Assembly: GCA_002284615.2 (NCBI GenBank)
Contig: MU069451.1
Location: 110,394 to 174,393 of the forward strand
Direction of reading: 5' to 3'
DNA from: Dunaliella salina
Lineage: Eukaryota > Chlorophyta > Chlorophyceae > Chlamydomonadales > Dunaliellaceae
DNA length: 64,000 bases
The notes beneath the pieces are model-generated. The model was not told where the DNA came from, made no database searches, and saw only the letters and a program-made list of their open reading frames with translations. The first letter of the stretch is position 1; every line of letters starts with the position of its first letter. The translations under genes and the position numbers were made by a program. Positions 1 through 11,391 of the stretch are shown piece by piece.

Positions 1-300
1 CGTCCCATGCACAGCTGCCCCAAGAAAGGTCTGCCTTGCTTGCTCACTCGCACCTTCCCCCATCATCCCAAACCCTCGCACCTCCCCACCATCCCAAATA
101 TGTTCCCATTCACTCTTACACCCCCCCCTTACCCCAAATACGCTCTCACTGACCTCGCCTCCGGCAGCGCTTTCCTTGGGCAGCTGCCCCGAGAGACACC
201 ACCCACCTTCGCACACTTCGGTACTCATCAATTGTCCCGACCACGATCATGCATTTCCCCTCGCACGTGCCCCTCCCTCTTCACCTCTTTCCCCCCACAC

Positions 301-475
301 ACACACAATTCACCTGAGGCGGCGCTTCCTCTGCTGGAGCCTCCTCCAGGGCAGTAACCCTTACACATGCCCCTCCCTCCCCATTTTTCCACCCACACCC
401 ACCCCCCCACACCGCTCACCTCAGGCGGCACTTACCCTGTTGGAGCCGCCTCTGAGGCAGCAGCTTCGTCCTGCT
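301..475 (-). repeat. Two downstream copies of a MOR1 exon end and donor site
   Basis: The 3' end of the exon at 696-526 (reverse complement of ctcacctcaggcggcgcttc) recurs twice further into the following intron, near 306-345 and 416-460. Both copies keep a GTGA-type donor after the CCTCAG or CCTGAG. The copies differ from the exon at scattered positions, so they are old duplications rather than an assembly echo. Confidence 0.75.
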
Positions 476-525
476 GCACACCCTCCCCACCTCAACCACC
501 CCAACCCCCCATACACACAGCTCAC

Positions 526-2389
526 CTCAGGCGGCGCTTCTTGTGCTGGAGCCGCCTCCGGGGCAGCAGCTTCGTCCTGCTGCGCGCCCGCCTCTGCTGC
601 AGGGCTGCCGTCCTGTTGTGCTTTGAGGGCAGCGATGCGCGCCTGCTCCTTGCGCGTAAGACGCTCGGGTTGGGGCCGCCCCAGGCTGGACACCTCCTGC
701 ATGATGGTTGCGCAGCGGCAAGCATACATGAGGCACTGAATGGATGGTTATGTGCGAGGCCTCCCTGTGCTTGAGCCAGCCAGGTTGAGAATGTCCCAGG
801 CTCAACACCTCCTGCAAGATGCAGCATACATATTTGGTACCAGGGTTGGGTCATTCGCAGGTCTGGGGGGTAGCGAGCGTGTAAATCCGCATTAAATGCG
901 CGAATTGACAATTTATTCGTGCATTTGGAGGGCCATTTTGGGAAGGGGGGGGGTTGGGTGGGAGGGACCAAGGCTCGAACCTGGGACCCATGCCCAACCA
1001 CCCCAAACCACCCCCTGCCACCCCCCAAACCCCACAAACATTAAATCATGCCCAGAGAGAAGGGTCCTGAGTGGGATTATGTCACGGACTTCATTCCTGA
1101 AGGGACAAACTGGGCCAGGCTGGGCCTGCCAAGCAATTTTGACCAACGAATTTTACAGCGCTCTCCAAACAGCAAATTTTAAAGTTCTCGAATTTTACGC
1201 CATTTGTAGCGTTCTTCAAAATTTTTGATTCGTGAATGACTCAATCCTGTTTGGCAATGTGTAGATAGTGATGTGCGCCTGCTCCCTGCAAATGAGCCAC
1301 CCCGGTTGAAGCCGCCCTAAACTTAACACCTCCTGCATGTTTGGTTGCGCAGCAGCATGAATTTGAGGAGCCATGCGGATGGTAATGTGCGCTGGCTCCC
1401 TGTGCTTGAGTCGCCCAGGTGGAGGCTGTCCTAGGCCAGACACCTCCTGCATGTTGGGTTGCGCAACGGAAAGCATACATGAGGGACTGTGCTGATGGCG
1501 ATGCGCACCAGCTCCGTGTACTTGAGTTGACCGGGTGGAGGCTGCACTAGGCCGAACGCCTCCTGCATGTCAAGTTGCGTGGCAGCAGGTATATGAGGCT
1601 TCGTGCGGATGGTGATGTGCGCCTGCCCCCTGCAAATCAGCCGCTGAGGTTGGGGCTGCCTAAGGCGGGACGCCTCCTGCATGTTGGGCTGCGCGGCAGC
1701 AAGTATTCCAATCATCCTGTTACATCCCTACCATGTAAGAACGTATATGAGGCAGTGTGCGGATGGTTATACGCGCCTGCCCCTTGCACATGAGCTGCTC
1801 CGGTTGAGGCTGCCCTTGGCTGGACACCTCCTGCGTGTTGGTGATCGCAGCGAACAAGTGCATGAGGCAGTGCATGAATGGCGCTGCGCGGGTTGCACAA
1901 TGTGTGCCGCTGGGGTTCAGGTTCAGGGGGCTCAGGGGGCTGGGTACCTGTGCTCCTGCGGGCAGGGCAGCAATGCTGACTGAGGCACCCTCGGGAGGGT
2001 ATCGCTGCGCGGGGTGCACTGCGTGAGCTTTTGGGAGGCCCTTTTAGGGGGCCTTTTTGGCTGGACACCTGTGCATCTCTGAGCACAGCAGTATGGTGTG
2101 TGGGTTCCATGGTGTGAGCAGCTTCAACTCAGGGGAACCTTATAGCTGGACACCTGTGCACTGCGAGCACTCCCCACGATACGCATGGCTTTCTGACCCA
2201 CAGAAGCCCAACCACATGGGCACGAAACATGTGTGTTGCACATGGCTGGCGCTGCTGAGCAGGACCACAACTTGCTTCCTAGCCTGGGCATGACTGTTTA
2301 CTACCAAACAGCGACAGCAAATTTGGCAACAATCTGACAACCCCTGATTTTAATTGTTCCCTGTACCTACTTACGTAAGCGTTCGCTCN

Positions 2390-2480
<91 letters not shown>

Positions 2481-4551
2481 GCTGGTGACTGTGCTACATT
2501 TGAAAGGCTGAAGCATACTTGTGCATAAATGCGAGCCCTTACACATCTATCTCTCTCGAGCGCTCGATGGAGGTTACGCGCACCCACCTGCTAGCGACTC
2601 TGCTACATCCAAAAGGCTGAAGCAGTACTTGTGCATGATGGTAAGCGACTCATTGGCGGCTCTTCCGACCGCAGGGTTCTTCTCCTTGAATTTCTCCAGC
2701 AACACCTGCCAGTCAAGACACAGCACATTCAGTTTGGCCCAGCCTGGGTGCCTGCTCCACATCTGGCATACCTCCAGTGCTTTTCTGTCTCCAGTGCTCC
2801 GTCTCCAGTGAGGGTCCAGTGCTCCATCTCCAATGCTTCGTTTCTGTGGACATGCAAGACAGCATGCATACTTGGCCAACCCAAGACTGCTGTGAGCTGA
2901 TCTACAAATGGCTCGGTGATGTGAGTGCTGTCGGAAGGCACACTCACAAAAAAGCTCAATCCTCACCTCTCTCTCTTTGCACTCCAAGGGATCATGGTAA
3001 ATAGAAGCTGAGTCATGCCAAATGCGGAGGAGGAGCATGGAGTTGGCCAAGCAATTTCACCTCTGTAAAACCTCCCCAAGGACGGCCTTGGGACAACCCC
3101 TTGTTTGAAAATGCAAAAACTGCAAAATGACCTTACTCCACTGCCTGATTCAGGTCAGCCAGTAGCAGGAGTCCAAACTTCAGGCAGTTCAAAGTTGCAC
3201 ACATGAGTCTGGACGCTGAGGATATGCACTAAGCTCTGAAAATAGCCTTCTTATTTAACCCGATTCTGGTCAGCCTGTGGCACAGGCTTCCACAAAGGCT
3301 TCAATATTGGGTCGCTATTTGTGATGAATACTTCGGACCGGAGAAAAGCCTGAGCAATTCCCCGCCTGCTCCTCAACACTTGCCCGACCCTACCCCTTGG
3401 TAAACTTCAGAACACCACAACCACCTCCAGGGCACCACAACCAGCTACACCCAAATCTTAAAAAATCCACGCCTGCCTCCGCACCCTAACCAGTTTTTGA
3501 GTACCACTTCCCCTAATCCTTACAATGATCTTCGCCAAGTAAGTTCTGGCAGTGTCTGGGTGCCACTGCCCCCAGCCAAACCCTTTGCAGCGCCTAAGCG
3601 CACCCAAGAAATCCCGAGAAATCCTCACAACCACCTCAGCCTAGCCTTGAGTGCCCCTGGTAGAACCTTTAAATGTTGGCAGTGCCTGTTAACACAGAAA
3701 AAGAAGAATGTTGCAGAAAAAGACCCCTCCCACACCCACCTCCACCAGCCCCATTACAGTGCCCCTGACACATGCCCTTGGCAAAGGCACCAGTGCAATG
3801 CACCGCCTCAGCCACAACAGCAGTGCCTGAACACGCCCAAAGAAGAAGTATGTAATAAAGAAGGCTTCCCCCCACACCAACCTCCACTAGCCCCTTGGCG
3901 GTGCTTGAGTACCCCTGACGCATGCCTTTGGCCAAGGCACCAGTGCAATGCACTGCCTCTGCCACGACAGCGACGTTGTTGTCCTTTGTGATGATCTTCC
4001 GCAGCTCGCGGTTCAGGTCGCCATAGTCGACATCCCTGCATAAGCAGGAACACGCCACAGTATGAGGTTGTGGCCGCTTGTGTGCCCATGCTGTGCAATT
4101 CAAAGAGTGTGAAGATCGGCGTGCAGGTGAGCATGACCGGGGCACTCCTCAAGGATGAGGATGCAAGAACAACGCAGAATGCTTTGGTGGGAACGCCCAG
4201 CACACATCAAAGCCAATGGAAGTGGTCAACTCGCAAGTGAGAAAAGGATTTTTTTGCACATGCATCACTAGCACTCTGTCTTCTTCACGAAGACACAAAA
4301 GCATTTGTTCATTGTGTAGATATCTGCGCAGGTAAAGATCTGTGCAGGTAAGAAAGCCCAGCACTCTGAATTGCAAAAGGGAGCAAGCAAGGGAGGACGT
4401 TTTTGCACAACCCATCCCAGAGTTTGCTGCGGCCTGCAGAAGAGCGTGGCATTCGCACATGCGAAGCCATGGAGACCATGCTGTACCAGCAAATCTGCCA
4501 GCTTCAAATCAAAAGTGAACATGTTGGAACACTTGATACTTTAAATGCACG

Positions 4552-4614
<63 letters not shown>

Positions 4615-7151
4615 GCATGGCCCGCTCGATGTCTTCCTTCATGGCGTCCCTCATCTCCTTGAAGAGTGAGGCCCGGATGACCTCCATGCCCACCCATCGT
4701 GACAGCTCCACCTGCGCACATGCCCTCATTATCTCAGTCTCACATGTGTGTGGACGCCCACTGCCACTGTCTCAGGATGACATCCGCCCTCACTGACTCA
4801 GTCCCACATTTGTCTGCACGCGCACAGCCACTGACTCAGGATGACATCCGCCCACACTGACTCAGTCCCATACTTGTCTGCACACGCAGTCACTGACTCA
4901 GAATGATGTCTGCCCACACCGACTCAGGACCACATTTGTCTGGGCGCCCACAGCCACCGACTCAGAATGATGTCTGCCCACACTGACTCAGGACCACATT
5001 TGTCTGGGCACCCACAGTCACTGACTTACAATGACACCTGCCCACACTGACTCAGGGCCACATTCAAATGTGGTCTGATGTCTAAATGCGCACAGCCACT
5101 GACTCAGGACCACATTTGTCTGAACGCATGCCCTCACTGCCTCCATCCCACATTCCCATATAGGCGTCCACTTGCTTGCGAGCAAGTTAGGAGAGGGGGC
5201 TGCTGAGACCCGACATGCAGCCACAAAGCGCAAGGCAAGCCCGGGCTTGATGGCACTGCCAGTCAGTGAAGGCTGGCTGGCCAGTATGTGTCAAATTTAG
5301 ATGCGTGTTGTTGTTGTTGTTGTTGTTGTTGCAATGGTGAGCAGAATGCTAATGAAAGCATGGGAAGCCAAACGTAGGTTTGGCCAATTCGGTATCTATC
5401 CCACTCATACTTGCTGTGTATTTCCTTTTTTTGCAGTGATGATGTGAAATATATGGCGCATGTACACGGAATTGGCCAACCCTGTAAATATGTGTCTCAT
5501 AGCAATGTGTCACTATCCGCATTGCTCCTGTTACTTCTCCATAGCAAGGACACACTTAGGCCCTGAACGGTCCACATTGTTACTGTCCACTGTGGTTTTC
5601 CGAAACTGCTGTGCTTCGCCATCCATGCTTTCCACCACTCATGCAGTCCAGATGAGGTCATGGGCTGCTGCAAACTCACCACCAGCTCCTTTGCTTTGTC
5701 GCGCGCTTTCCCGTCCTTTGACTCCAGCAATGGGGGCAGGGCCTTGAGGATGGGTTTGGGCTCCACCACCTTGGTTCCAAATTGGCTGCGTAAGCAAATT
5801 GCAACGCAATGGAATGGCTTTACCAAAAACCCTGCCTGAACTTGACACAGTTACTGTGGTACACCGCATGCCATCACAGCAGGTCCCAGGTTTGTAGCAG
5901 TAGGCCGAAAAGGGCCTTCCCCACGTACAATGATATACTTGCATATTTCACGTTCGCAATCAAACGCATGCAATCCTTGTACCCATGCGGGTGCATTCAT
6001 GCACCATACACATAGGCTTGCATGGCCATGTCATGTATGCAGGTGCCTTGGTAGGTGTGGGAGCAAAATGTGCATAATGTGTTCCTTTATGCAAATTGCT
6101 CAGAGAGAGCAAGTGAGCCTCTTTTCAGTGGCACACACTGTTTCATACAGCAATACAAGCTCATGAATTTCAAGCAGGTACACTGTCAATACGTAAGTGA
6201 GAGCAAGTCAAAGAAAATTTAGCTTTCGCATGCACTCCACTTTCCCTCCGGGCCAGAAGCTCAGCTCAGGCTATTGCTCACCTGACAGCTTGCACAAGCA
6301 AATCAATGCACGCCACCGCAACCTTCGGAACTTTGTGCTTGAAGCCCGCAATCAATGCCTCCTGCAACATGAGGGAAGCAATGGGGAGTAGTTTGGGCAA
6401 AGAGCATGCATGGCAACCCTAGAATACTGCCATCATCATTAGATGATGTTCATAGAGCTCCTGTGGTCAAACTGCTGGATGTTAGCAAGTGCATGCAGGT
6501 CCATGCTTTACCGTGACAGCTGGGGCTTGCTCCAGTTCCACATAGTTGAGCAGCACCACTCCAGCTCGCTGCACTGTCGTAATCCTTCCAGCCAGAGCCT
6601 TGTTGATGATATTCGTGCATGTTTTTTCGACACTCCTGCGACATTGGTGAGGAGGATAATGGGGAAGAGGAAATGCAAGCCCATATGGTCAACCTGTCCA
6701 GTCCACTCTTCTGCATCCTTCATCTCTGCAACGTCCATTTGAACTCATTCCTGCCTTCTGTTCTATCTTGCATAAGCTTACCTTGCAACATGTTGTTCAG
6801 TGGCCTTGGCCTGGAACGCTGCCAGGGCATCCAGGGCTTTGTCTTGCGCAGCTGCGTTTGAGTCCTGGACGGCCTTTGGGAACAGGGATGCTGCAGGCAC
6901 ACCAGTCGCAGGTGGTTAATATGAAGCATAAACAGTGGCACCTGCTGGTGCTGTCCAGAACCTGGCACCAGAGCAGCAAGCTTGCCCCTACCAAATTCTT
7001 GCAAGCGGGGATCATTTTCGTCATACACCCCGTTGCAAGCCACGTTGATGTCATCAAAGGCTGCACTGCGCACTTTCCAGTTCGCATGAGCAATACGGTC
7101 AGGCCACGGGAGCTTCTTGGCCTCTGCAATGGCCGTGGCCTCGTCACTCAT
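526..7151 (-). CDS. MOR1: XMAP215/MOR1-family TOG-domain microtubule protein, 5' part
   Basis: Members of this family bind tubulin through TOG (HEAT-repeat) domains and act as microtubule polymerases. Exons read on the minus strand are 7151-6992, 6890-6782, 6635-6512, 6361-6282, 5785-5680 and 4711-4613. They splice in one continuous frame (226 codons) and give a complete TOG1. Landmarks are KLPWPDRIAHANWKVR near residue 13, LFPKAVQDSN, AGRITTVQRAGVVLLNYVELE, the EALIAGFKHKVPKV repeat and GTKVVEPKPILKALPPLLES. Exons 4035-3882 and 2705-2588 give the middle of TOG2 (ELRKIITKDNNVAVVAEA, VLLEKFKEKNPAV). Exon 696-526 (57 codons, PERLTRKEQARIAALKAQQ, then Ala/Glu/Gln-rich) is probably the post-TOG2 linker. 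The start of TOG2 between 4613 and 4035 and its end between 2588 and 696 were not found, and phases show that exons are missing there. The ATG at 7151 begins the family's usual short N-terminus. The gene leaves the window on the left. Family call sure; exon set incomplete. Confidence 0.86.
697..1905 (-). repeat. ~114-bp tandem array copied from the start of a MOR1 exon
   Basis: Units recur with the plus-strand signature cacctcctgcat at about 694 (the exon itself), 807, 1327, 1441, 1557, 1671 and 1824. Spacing is about 114 bp once the inserted element at 841-1249 is removed. Weaker relatives lie near 2065 and 2150. Each unit carries the acceptor (ATGCAG then GAGGTGTCC on the minus strand) plus the first part of the exon. 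Translated units still resemble the exon (MQEV, LG, QP, then a basic stretch). The period is a multiple of three, so reading frames stay open across units. The array lies upstream of its source exon, inside the intron. Confidence 0.8.
841..1249. mobile_element. hAT-like MITE inserted in the exon-derived array
   Basis: The left end CAGGGTTGGGTCATTCGCAG is matched in inverted form by the right end at about 1229-1249 (reverse complement CAGGATTGAGTCATTCAC). Flanks tttggtac (833-840) and tttggcaa (1250-1257) look like a worn 8-bp target duplication. CAGGG ends and 8-bp duplications are typical of hAT elements. No transposase is encoded in the 409 bp. Related ends occur at 47953 and 52630. Confidence 0.75.
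2389..2478. repeat. (CA)n microsatellite with one N
   Basis: About 45 CA units. On the transcribed minus strand this is (GT)n and it directly follows a copied exon end whose last bases are CAGCAG. Confidence 0.95.
2479..2560 (-). repeat. Copy of a MOR1 exon end (TOG2) joined to (GT)n
   Basis: The bases cctgctggtgactgtgctac and the following AAAGGCTGAAGCA-type stretch repeat the end of the exon at 2705-2588 (cctgctagcgactctgctac). The copied donor GT is continuous with the (GT)n tract at 2389-2478. Confidence 0.75.
2706..3727. other. MOR1 intron, no recognised feature
   Basis: Intron between the exons at 4035-3882 and 2705-2588. It includes short repeated phrases (ctccagtgct-like at 2770-2830). 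I see no further conserved coding stretch here. Confidence 0.5.
3728..3805 (-). repeat. Copy of a MOR1 exon end and donor
   Basis: The end of the exon at 4035-3882, including the stretch encoding GALAKGMRQ and the GGAG donor context, recurs here with changes (GAFAKGMCQ). It sits about 80 bp downstream of the true donor. Confidence 0.8.
4547..4612. repeat. (CA)n microsatellite abutting a donor site
   Basis: The tract ends exactly at the exon boundary 4613. On the minus strand the exon end ATGCAG is followed at once by GTGTGTGT, so the splice donor is the first unit of the microsatellite. Confidence 0.95.
4720..5150. repeat. ~60-70-bp minisatellite upstream of a MOR1 exon
   Basis: Six or more units built around cactgactcaggatgaca and ccacatttgtctg. 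The array lies just upstream (in transcription) of the exon at 4711-4613. The unit is only weakly like that exon's acceptor, so its origin is unclear. Confidence 0.75.
5302..5332. repeat. (GTT)n microsatellite
   Basis: Nine or ten GTT units inside a MOR1 intron. Confidence 0.9.
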
Positions 7152-7369
7152 GGTTAAAGAAGTCCTGAATTCCTTCTTGATCCTACTTCAAGCCATTTTC
7201 ATTTCAATGAATTGAAAAGCGCACAACAAATATGCAACCTAGACTTATGTTCCGCGAAAGAGACGGTAAAGAAAGAGAGGTTTACATTTTCTAAAAGATA
7301 CCCTTTTATTCACATACTGTAATGAATGGATGGTCTCCCGCGGGAAAGCGCAACTCCGATGAGAGTCAA

Positions 7370-7393
7370 GATTGGTCAAACTCGTGACCAATC
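7370..7393. promoter_or_regulatory. CCAAT-containing palindrome upstream of MOR1
   Basis: GATTGGTCA, a 6-nt spacer and TGACCAATC form a perfect 9-bp inverted repeat about 220 bp upstream of the MOR1 start codon. It carries a CCAAT box on each strand. Regulatory function is inferred from position and motif only. Confidence 0.35.
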
Positions 7394-8016
7394 CTGTTTG
7401 CCCGAAGTGCTATAACTGAGCTTCAATTATATATCTTGGCCTGTGACCTGGCTTAATTACAACCACTTTTTCCTGCTTCAGGTAAGCTGCCCCTTCAGTG
7501 CCCACACGACTGGGAAAAAAACTAGTGCAGTTACATGACAAGCCGCGCTGGCAATACAAATTAATTAACTGATTTAACAATATTGTTATCGAGATGTGCA
7601 TCGTATGCGCAGCTTGCAGAGAAAGGGTGTGCTTTGTGCAAGTGTGTTCCCTTAGCACACCAGGTCATTTCCAGGCTGCTGCCATTATGGATTTTTGAAA
7701 ATTTTGTTTGAGCATTCAGTCATGCGAATTTAGTTGAATGAGAGCACGAGGCTTGTGTGGGGTGGTTGGACGGGAATTTGTCATTTTCCGACCACCTGGG
7801 ATCATCGCCGGGCTGTGCTTGAATTGCATAATCCATTCATTGTGATTATTTTAAACGTTTCCATGCATTTCAATAAATTTACAAGCGCAAGGAGCGGGTC
7901 AAGCGTTTCATCTGCTATGGCGCTTGTAAGGTCACAGAGGCCTTCCTAAGTACTTTGAGTGTCCGAATAAAATTTGAAACAGACAGTGACAAGACCCCCA
8001 AATACTATATTAAGAG
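7394..8016. other. Intergenic 5' flank of MOR1
   Basis: AT-richer DNA between the MOR1 start and the 59-bp duplication. No conserved coding sequence or RNA gene seen. Confidence 0.5.
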
Positions 8017-8134
8017 CCAAGCGCGCCGCGTCTAGTCACGTGGTACCTGCTACCTGTTACCTGCGCGGCTTGTAACCAAGCGCGCCGCGTCTAGTCACGT
8101 GGTACCTGCTACCTGTTACCTGCGCGGCTTGTAA
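8017..8134. repeat. Perfect 59-bp tandem duplication with CACGTG
   Basis: Units 8017-8075 and 8076-8134 are identical. Each contains the palindrome CACGTG (G-box/E-box core) and the internal repeat ctacctg/ttacctg. Identity of the two units implies a recent duplication. Confidence 0.9.
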
Positions 8135-8432
8135 AGATACAGCTAGGCTCTGGAAAAACCTTTGAAAGGTACATCCCGCAGCTAGGCTTTAGAAAAAAAT
8201 GCAAGGTTTACAAGGTTTACAAGGGAACATAACCATCAGCCAGATAGTTTGGCTGCTCTGTGTGGTGAAAGAAATCCATAAGCTCAGAGATGAAGCGATA
8301 AGTCTGAGTATATTGATTTTAAAAGAAACGAGCTACATCCAGAGAGCAGGCATCAGAAAAAAAGAAAGATCCTGTATCATCTGACACTCCTCTGTGAGCA
8401 GGAAAGGCACTAAAACGTTGTGCATACTTTCT

Positions 8433-9071
8433 CAGAGGTGGGCAACAGGCCCAAATTCCTGAAAATGTTCTTTCCCGCCAATATTTTCCAAATCTGACCA
8501 GGCCACCTATCAAAATATGAATAAAAAACACACCAAGAAATTATGAAAATCGGTTGACCCCATATCACTCTCTAGGCCTCAGATCACCCTAGAATGGCCC
8601 ACAGCTCCACCCTGGGACCATTTTTCACCCCCAAAATGTTTTCTTGATAACCCTTATGTGGTATTCTAACATCCTGCATATACAAAAGTGGGAATGAAGA
8701 AGGTCAAGAACTGGTACTTTTGGCACCCCGAGTGCTGGCTTTTCTTTAAGGGAAATGGCTGAAATTCAGTACCTGACCAACCACTGGGTCTCTTCACTCC
8801 ATTTTTTTTTGCATTGGTATGTTTTTGGTTTAAGGACACCAAGTCATTAAAATCATCCGATTTGGTACAGTGGCTGGTCAGATATGGTGGGTGCCTGCTC
8901 AAAAAGTAGGGTTCACATTTTGGCAAATAGTAGAAGTGGCCCCGAGTCTTGATTTTCAAATTAAGTAGCTATGGAAAACAGGCTACCATTTGATGCTAAG
9001 CACAAAAATTACCAAGTCGCAGGGAACATTTCAAAAGGACCCCTGTTTGGGGCTTTCGTCGCCCACCTCTG
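8433..9071. mobile_element. Non-autonomous Mutator-like TIR element, copy 1
   Basis: Ends are inverted (CAGAGGTGGGC at 8433 and GCCCACCTCTG ending at 9071). They are flanked by an exact 9-bp duplication, atactttct, at 8424-8432 and 9072-9080. A 9-bp target duplication is typical of Mutator-like elements. The 639-bp body has no transposase and aligns along its length with the element at 20420-21205. Confidence 0.85.
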
Positions 9072-9544
9072 ATACTTTCTTCTATGTCAACAAAGGAAGG
9101 GCAGAGAAAGATGACGTGCTTTTCACCCTGCCATAGTTCTGAAACACATTAATCACATTGAGGTGCATGTCCATGCCAATGGGGAGTTTCAACTCGAAGT
9201 TTGTGGGAGTGCAATCAGAAAACAAGCAATGTTCCTCTGTATATGCCTACCCAAATCCAAATGCAGATACCTAGGAGTATGGAGAGGTTTACCAAGATTA
9301 GAATTATGCCGGAAGGGAAGCGCTACCCAGTTATGGTACTTGGCTATCTTGTTTAAATGAGCACCATGTTCAGCCTGATCCTCAGTTGGCCACACGCTCC
9401 AATGCCTTTTCCGTAAATCAACAACAAAATCGTTTATCCTAATGGGCAGGCCTGAGTGCACGCAATATATGAAGAGTTGCATCTGTCCAATCCCTGAAAA
9501 GCAGGTATAAACTCTGACGCCCAGCACGAAAAAAAGATACAGGC

Positions 9545-9735
9545 TCTAGAGCATTAAATGCTTCCAACAACCCCTCCAGATCCCCTTTTGTCCCTTCTGC
9601 CTCGAATCTGGTTGTGGAAGGACTCACGGCTCTCCTGAGCCAATGTGTCTCCTCTATCTTCATTGTACTACTAGTAGAGAGCTTTTCTGCCTTCGCAGTT
9701 TTTTCTTTTCTTCCCAATTTTTTGCCCCGGCATGC
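9545..9735 (+). mobile_element. Diverged LINE 3'-UTR fragment
   Basis: The segment ccctccagatcc, then acggctct..gagccaatgtgtctcc, then gtagagagcttttctgcc follows the same order as the 3' UTR of the LINE at 62.0-62.2 kb and of the copy at 40.4 kb. Confidence 0.55.
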
Positions 9736-10201
9736 AGGTTCTTCGCATCCCAGCAAGGAAAGGAAATTGTTGGCTAGGGCCAGATTATGGCGGTTTTCAT
9801 TTATGCTTTCCTTTGGCGTATGTCCATTCCTGAAAACCGGGAAAACCGGAAGAATTTCCACGAGCTGTAGTTTCTAATATAGAGACCTGTCAGGCTGAGA
9901 AGCTGACGCGGCCAAAACAGTGTCAGGCTGAGAAACTGCGCAGCCAAAACAGTTTGCCATGCTACAATGACAACTGCCAACCAATTCAACAAATTCATTC
10001 TTGCAGCAGCTTGCTGCAGCACACTCTGGGTGTGACAGGCCTTTCAGTGACCCAAAACAAAGCAAGGAAAAGAATGTGCACATGCGGCAAAAGTTGGAAC
10101 ACAGCCGTAATAGCCGCAAAGAGCCCCAATGGCGACTTCGGCAGGAACTGAGCCAGAGAGGAAAGTGTTTGCTTTTGGTTTCATTTGGCCCGGTTTTCCA
10201 G

Positions 10202-11373
10202 ATTGAAAAAATAGAATAGTTGGGAAACTGCAAATGTAAGCACAAACAAAGCCTCTCGTGCCCTGCGCTTGGGGGAGCTGAGTGCCCTAAGCCCGTGGTC
10301 GGGGGGGGTCTGGGGAGCTGAGTGCCCAGGCTTCTACGATGCAGCTAACCACAGCAATGACCAGCATGGCAGCTCCTACACTAGTGATGACTTCGATTGG
10401 TTTGAGGAGGTTGCTGCATCCGGAGGACTGGGCCTTCTTCAGCGGCCGCAACGCTCAGGATTCTAACATCAGAACCAATTTACTACAGTGTTTGTCTCAG
10501 CACCCAATGAGCCTCCCTACCCTTGGAAGAACAGCAGCTTTTTGCCTGCGTGCTGGTTGGATGGCTAAAACATGAAGGTNCACTGCCGACACAGTACCCT
10601 GAGGATACCCCCGCGCCCTCACTTACATTNCGTCAANTCAAGCGCAGGCGCGAGAAGGAAAGGAAGAGGCAAAGGGAGTGCGAACACCAAGAGCGTGCAC
10701 ACGAGCAAGCTGTGAGCCAAGCCCGAACATGATGAATGAATGAATGAGGTGTGGAGTGGGCTGAGTGAGGGCCACACTGAGGCTTGTGGTATGTAGCTCG
10801 GGGGTCAAGCTGGCATTGTAAGGCAGGGGACTCACGAGGGGCCGGGTCTGAGGGCAGTTCATAGTGTGTGCGCGTGCTGCATGGTGCACAATGTGTGAGG
10901 GAACCCGGGCTCTCATACCTTGGGGTCCATGTAGACAGAATTCACTTGTGGTCCCTCGGCCGTGGGCGCTTGTGAGTGCGCTGTTTTCCTTTGTGGTTTG
11001 AGCGCTGAATTGCATACTGCTTGCCCTTGTGGGCAGAACACGCGCCAGCTCTGTGCATATATGGCAATTTTTCTGGGCTTGTCTGAGTGCTGTGGAAACC
11101 TGTACTCGTGTGCATGCTTCCTGAGCATGATGACAGACTGTGCACTTTATTGAATAACTCGAGCTACTTCTATTTTGCATGCTCCCTTTTTGCTGCTTGC
11201 TTTTCTGCTTTACATGCAGACACTGCCATGTTTCTTTTTTACATGTCTGCTTTTTATACCTGTGTTTTTTCCCCTGCCTGTGTGTTATACCGCTTTCACT
11301 TGGTTTTCTAGGGAAAGCTGAGCAGCCAGACTTCATGGCTGAAGGCTAAAACTTACCTTGTAACCTTGTAACC
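10202..11373 (+). mobile_element. 5'-truncated or non-autonomous retroposon with 18-bp TSD
   Basis: An exact 18-bp direct repeat, tttggcccggttttccag, occurs at 10184-10201 and 11374-11391. The inserted 1172 bp ends in ggctgaaggctaaaa followed by two CTTGTAAC units, a short-repeat tail as in many non-LTR elements. Internal ORFs such as 10269-10466 and 10523-10732 (Arg/Lys/Glu-rich end, three Ns nearby) have no family I recognise. The phrase cttcatggctgaaggctaaaa recurs at about 43050. Confidence 0.75.
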
Positions 11374-11391
11374 TTTGGCCCGGTTTTCCAG

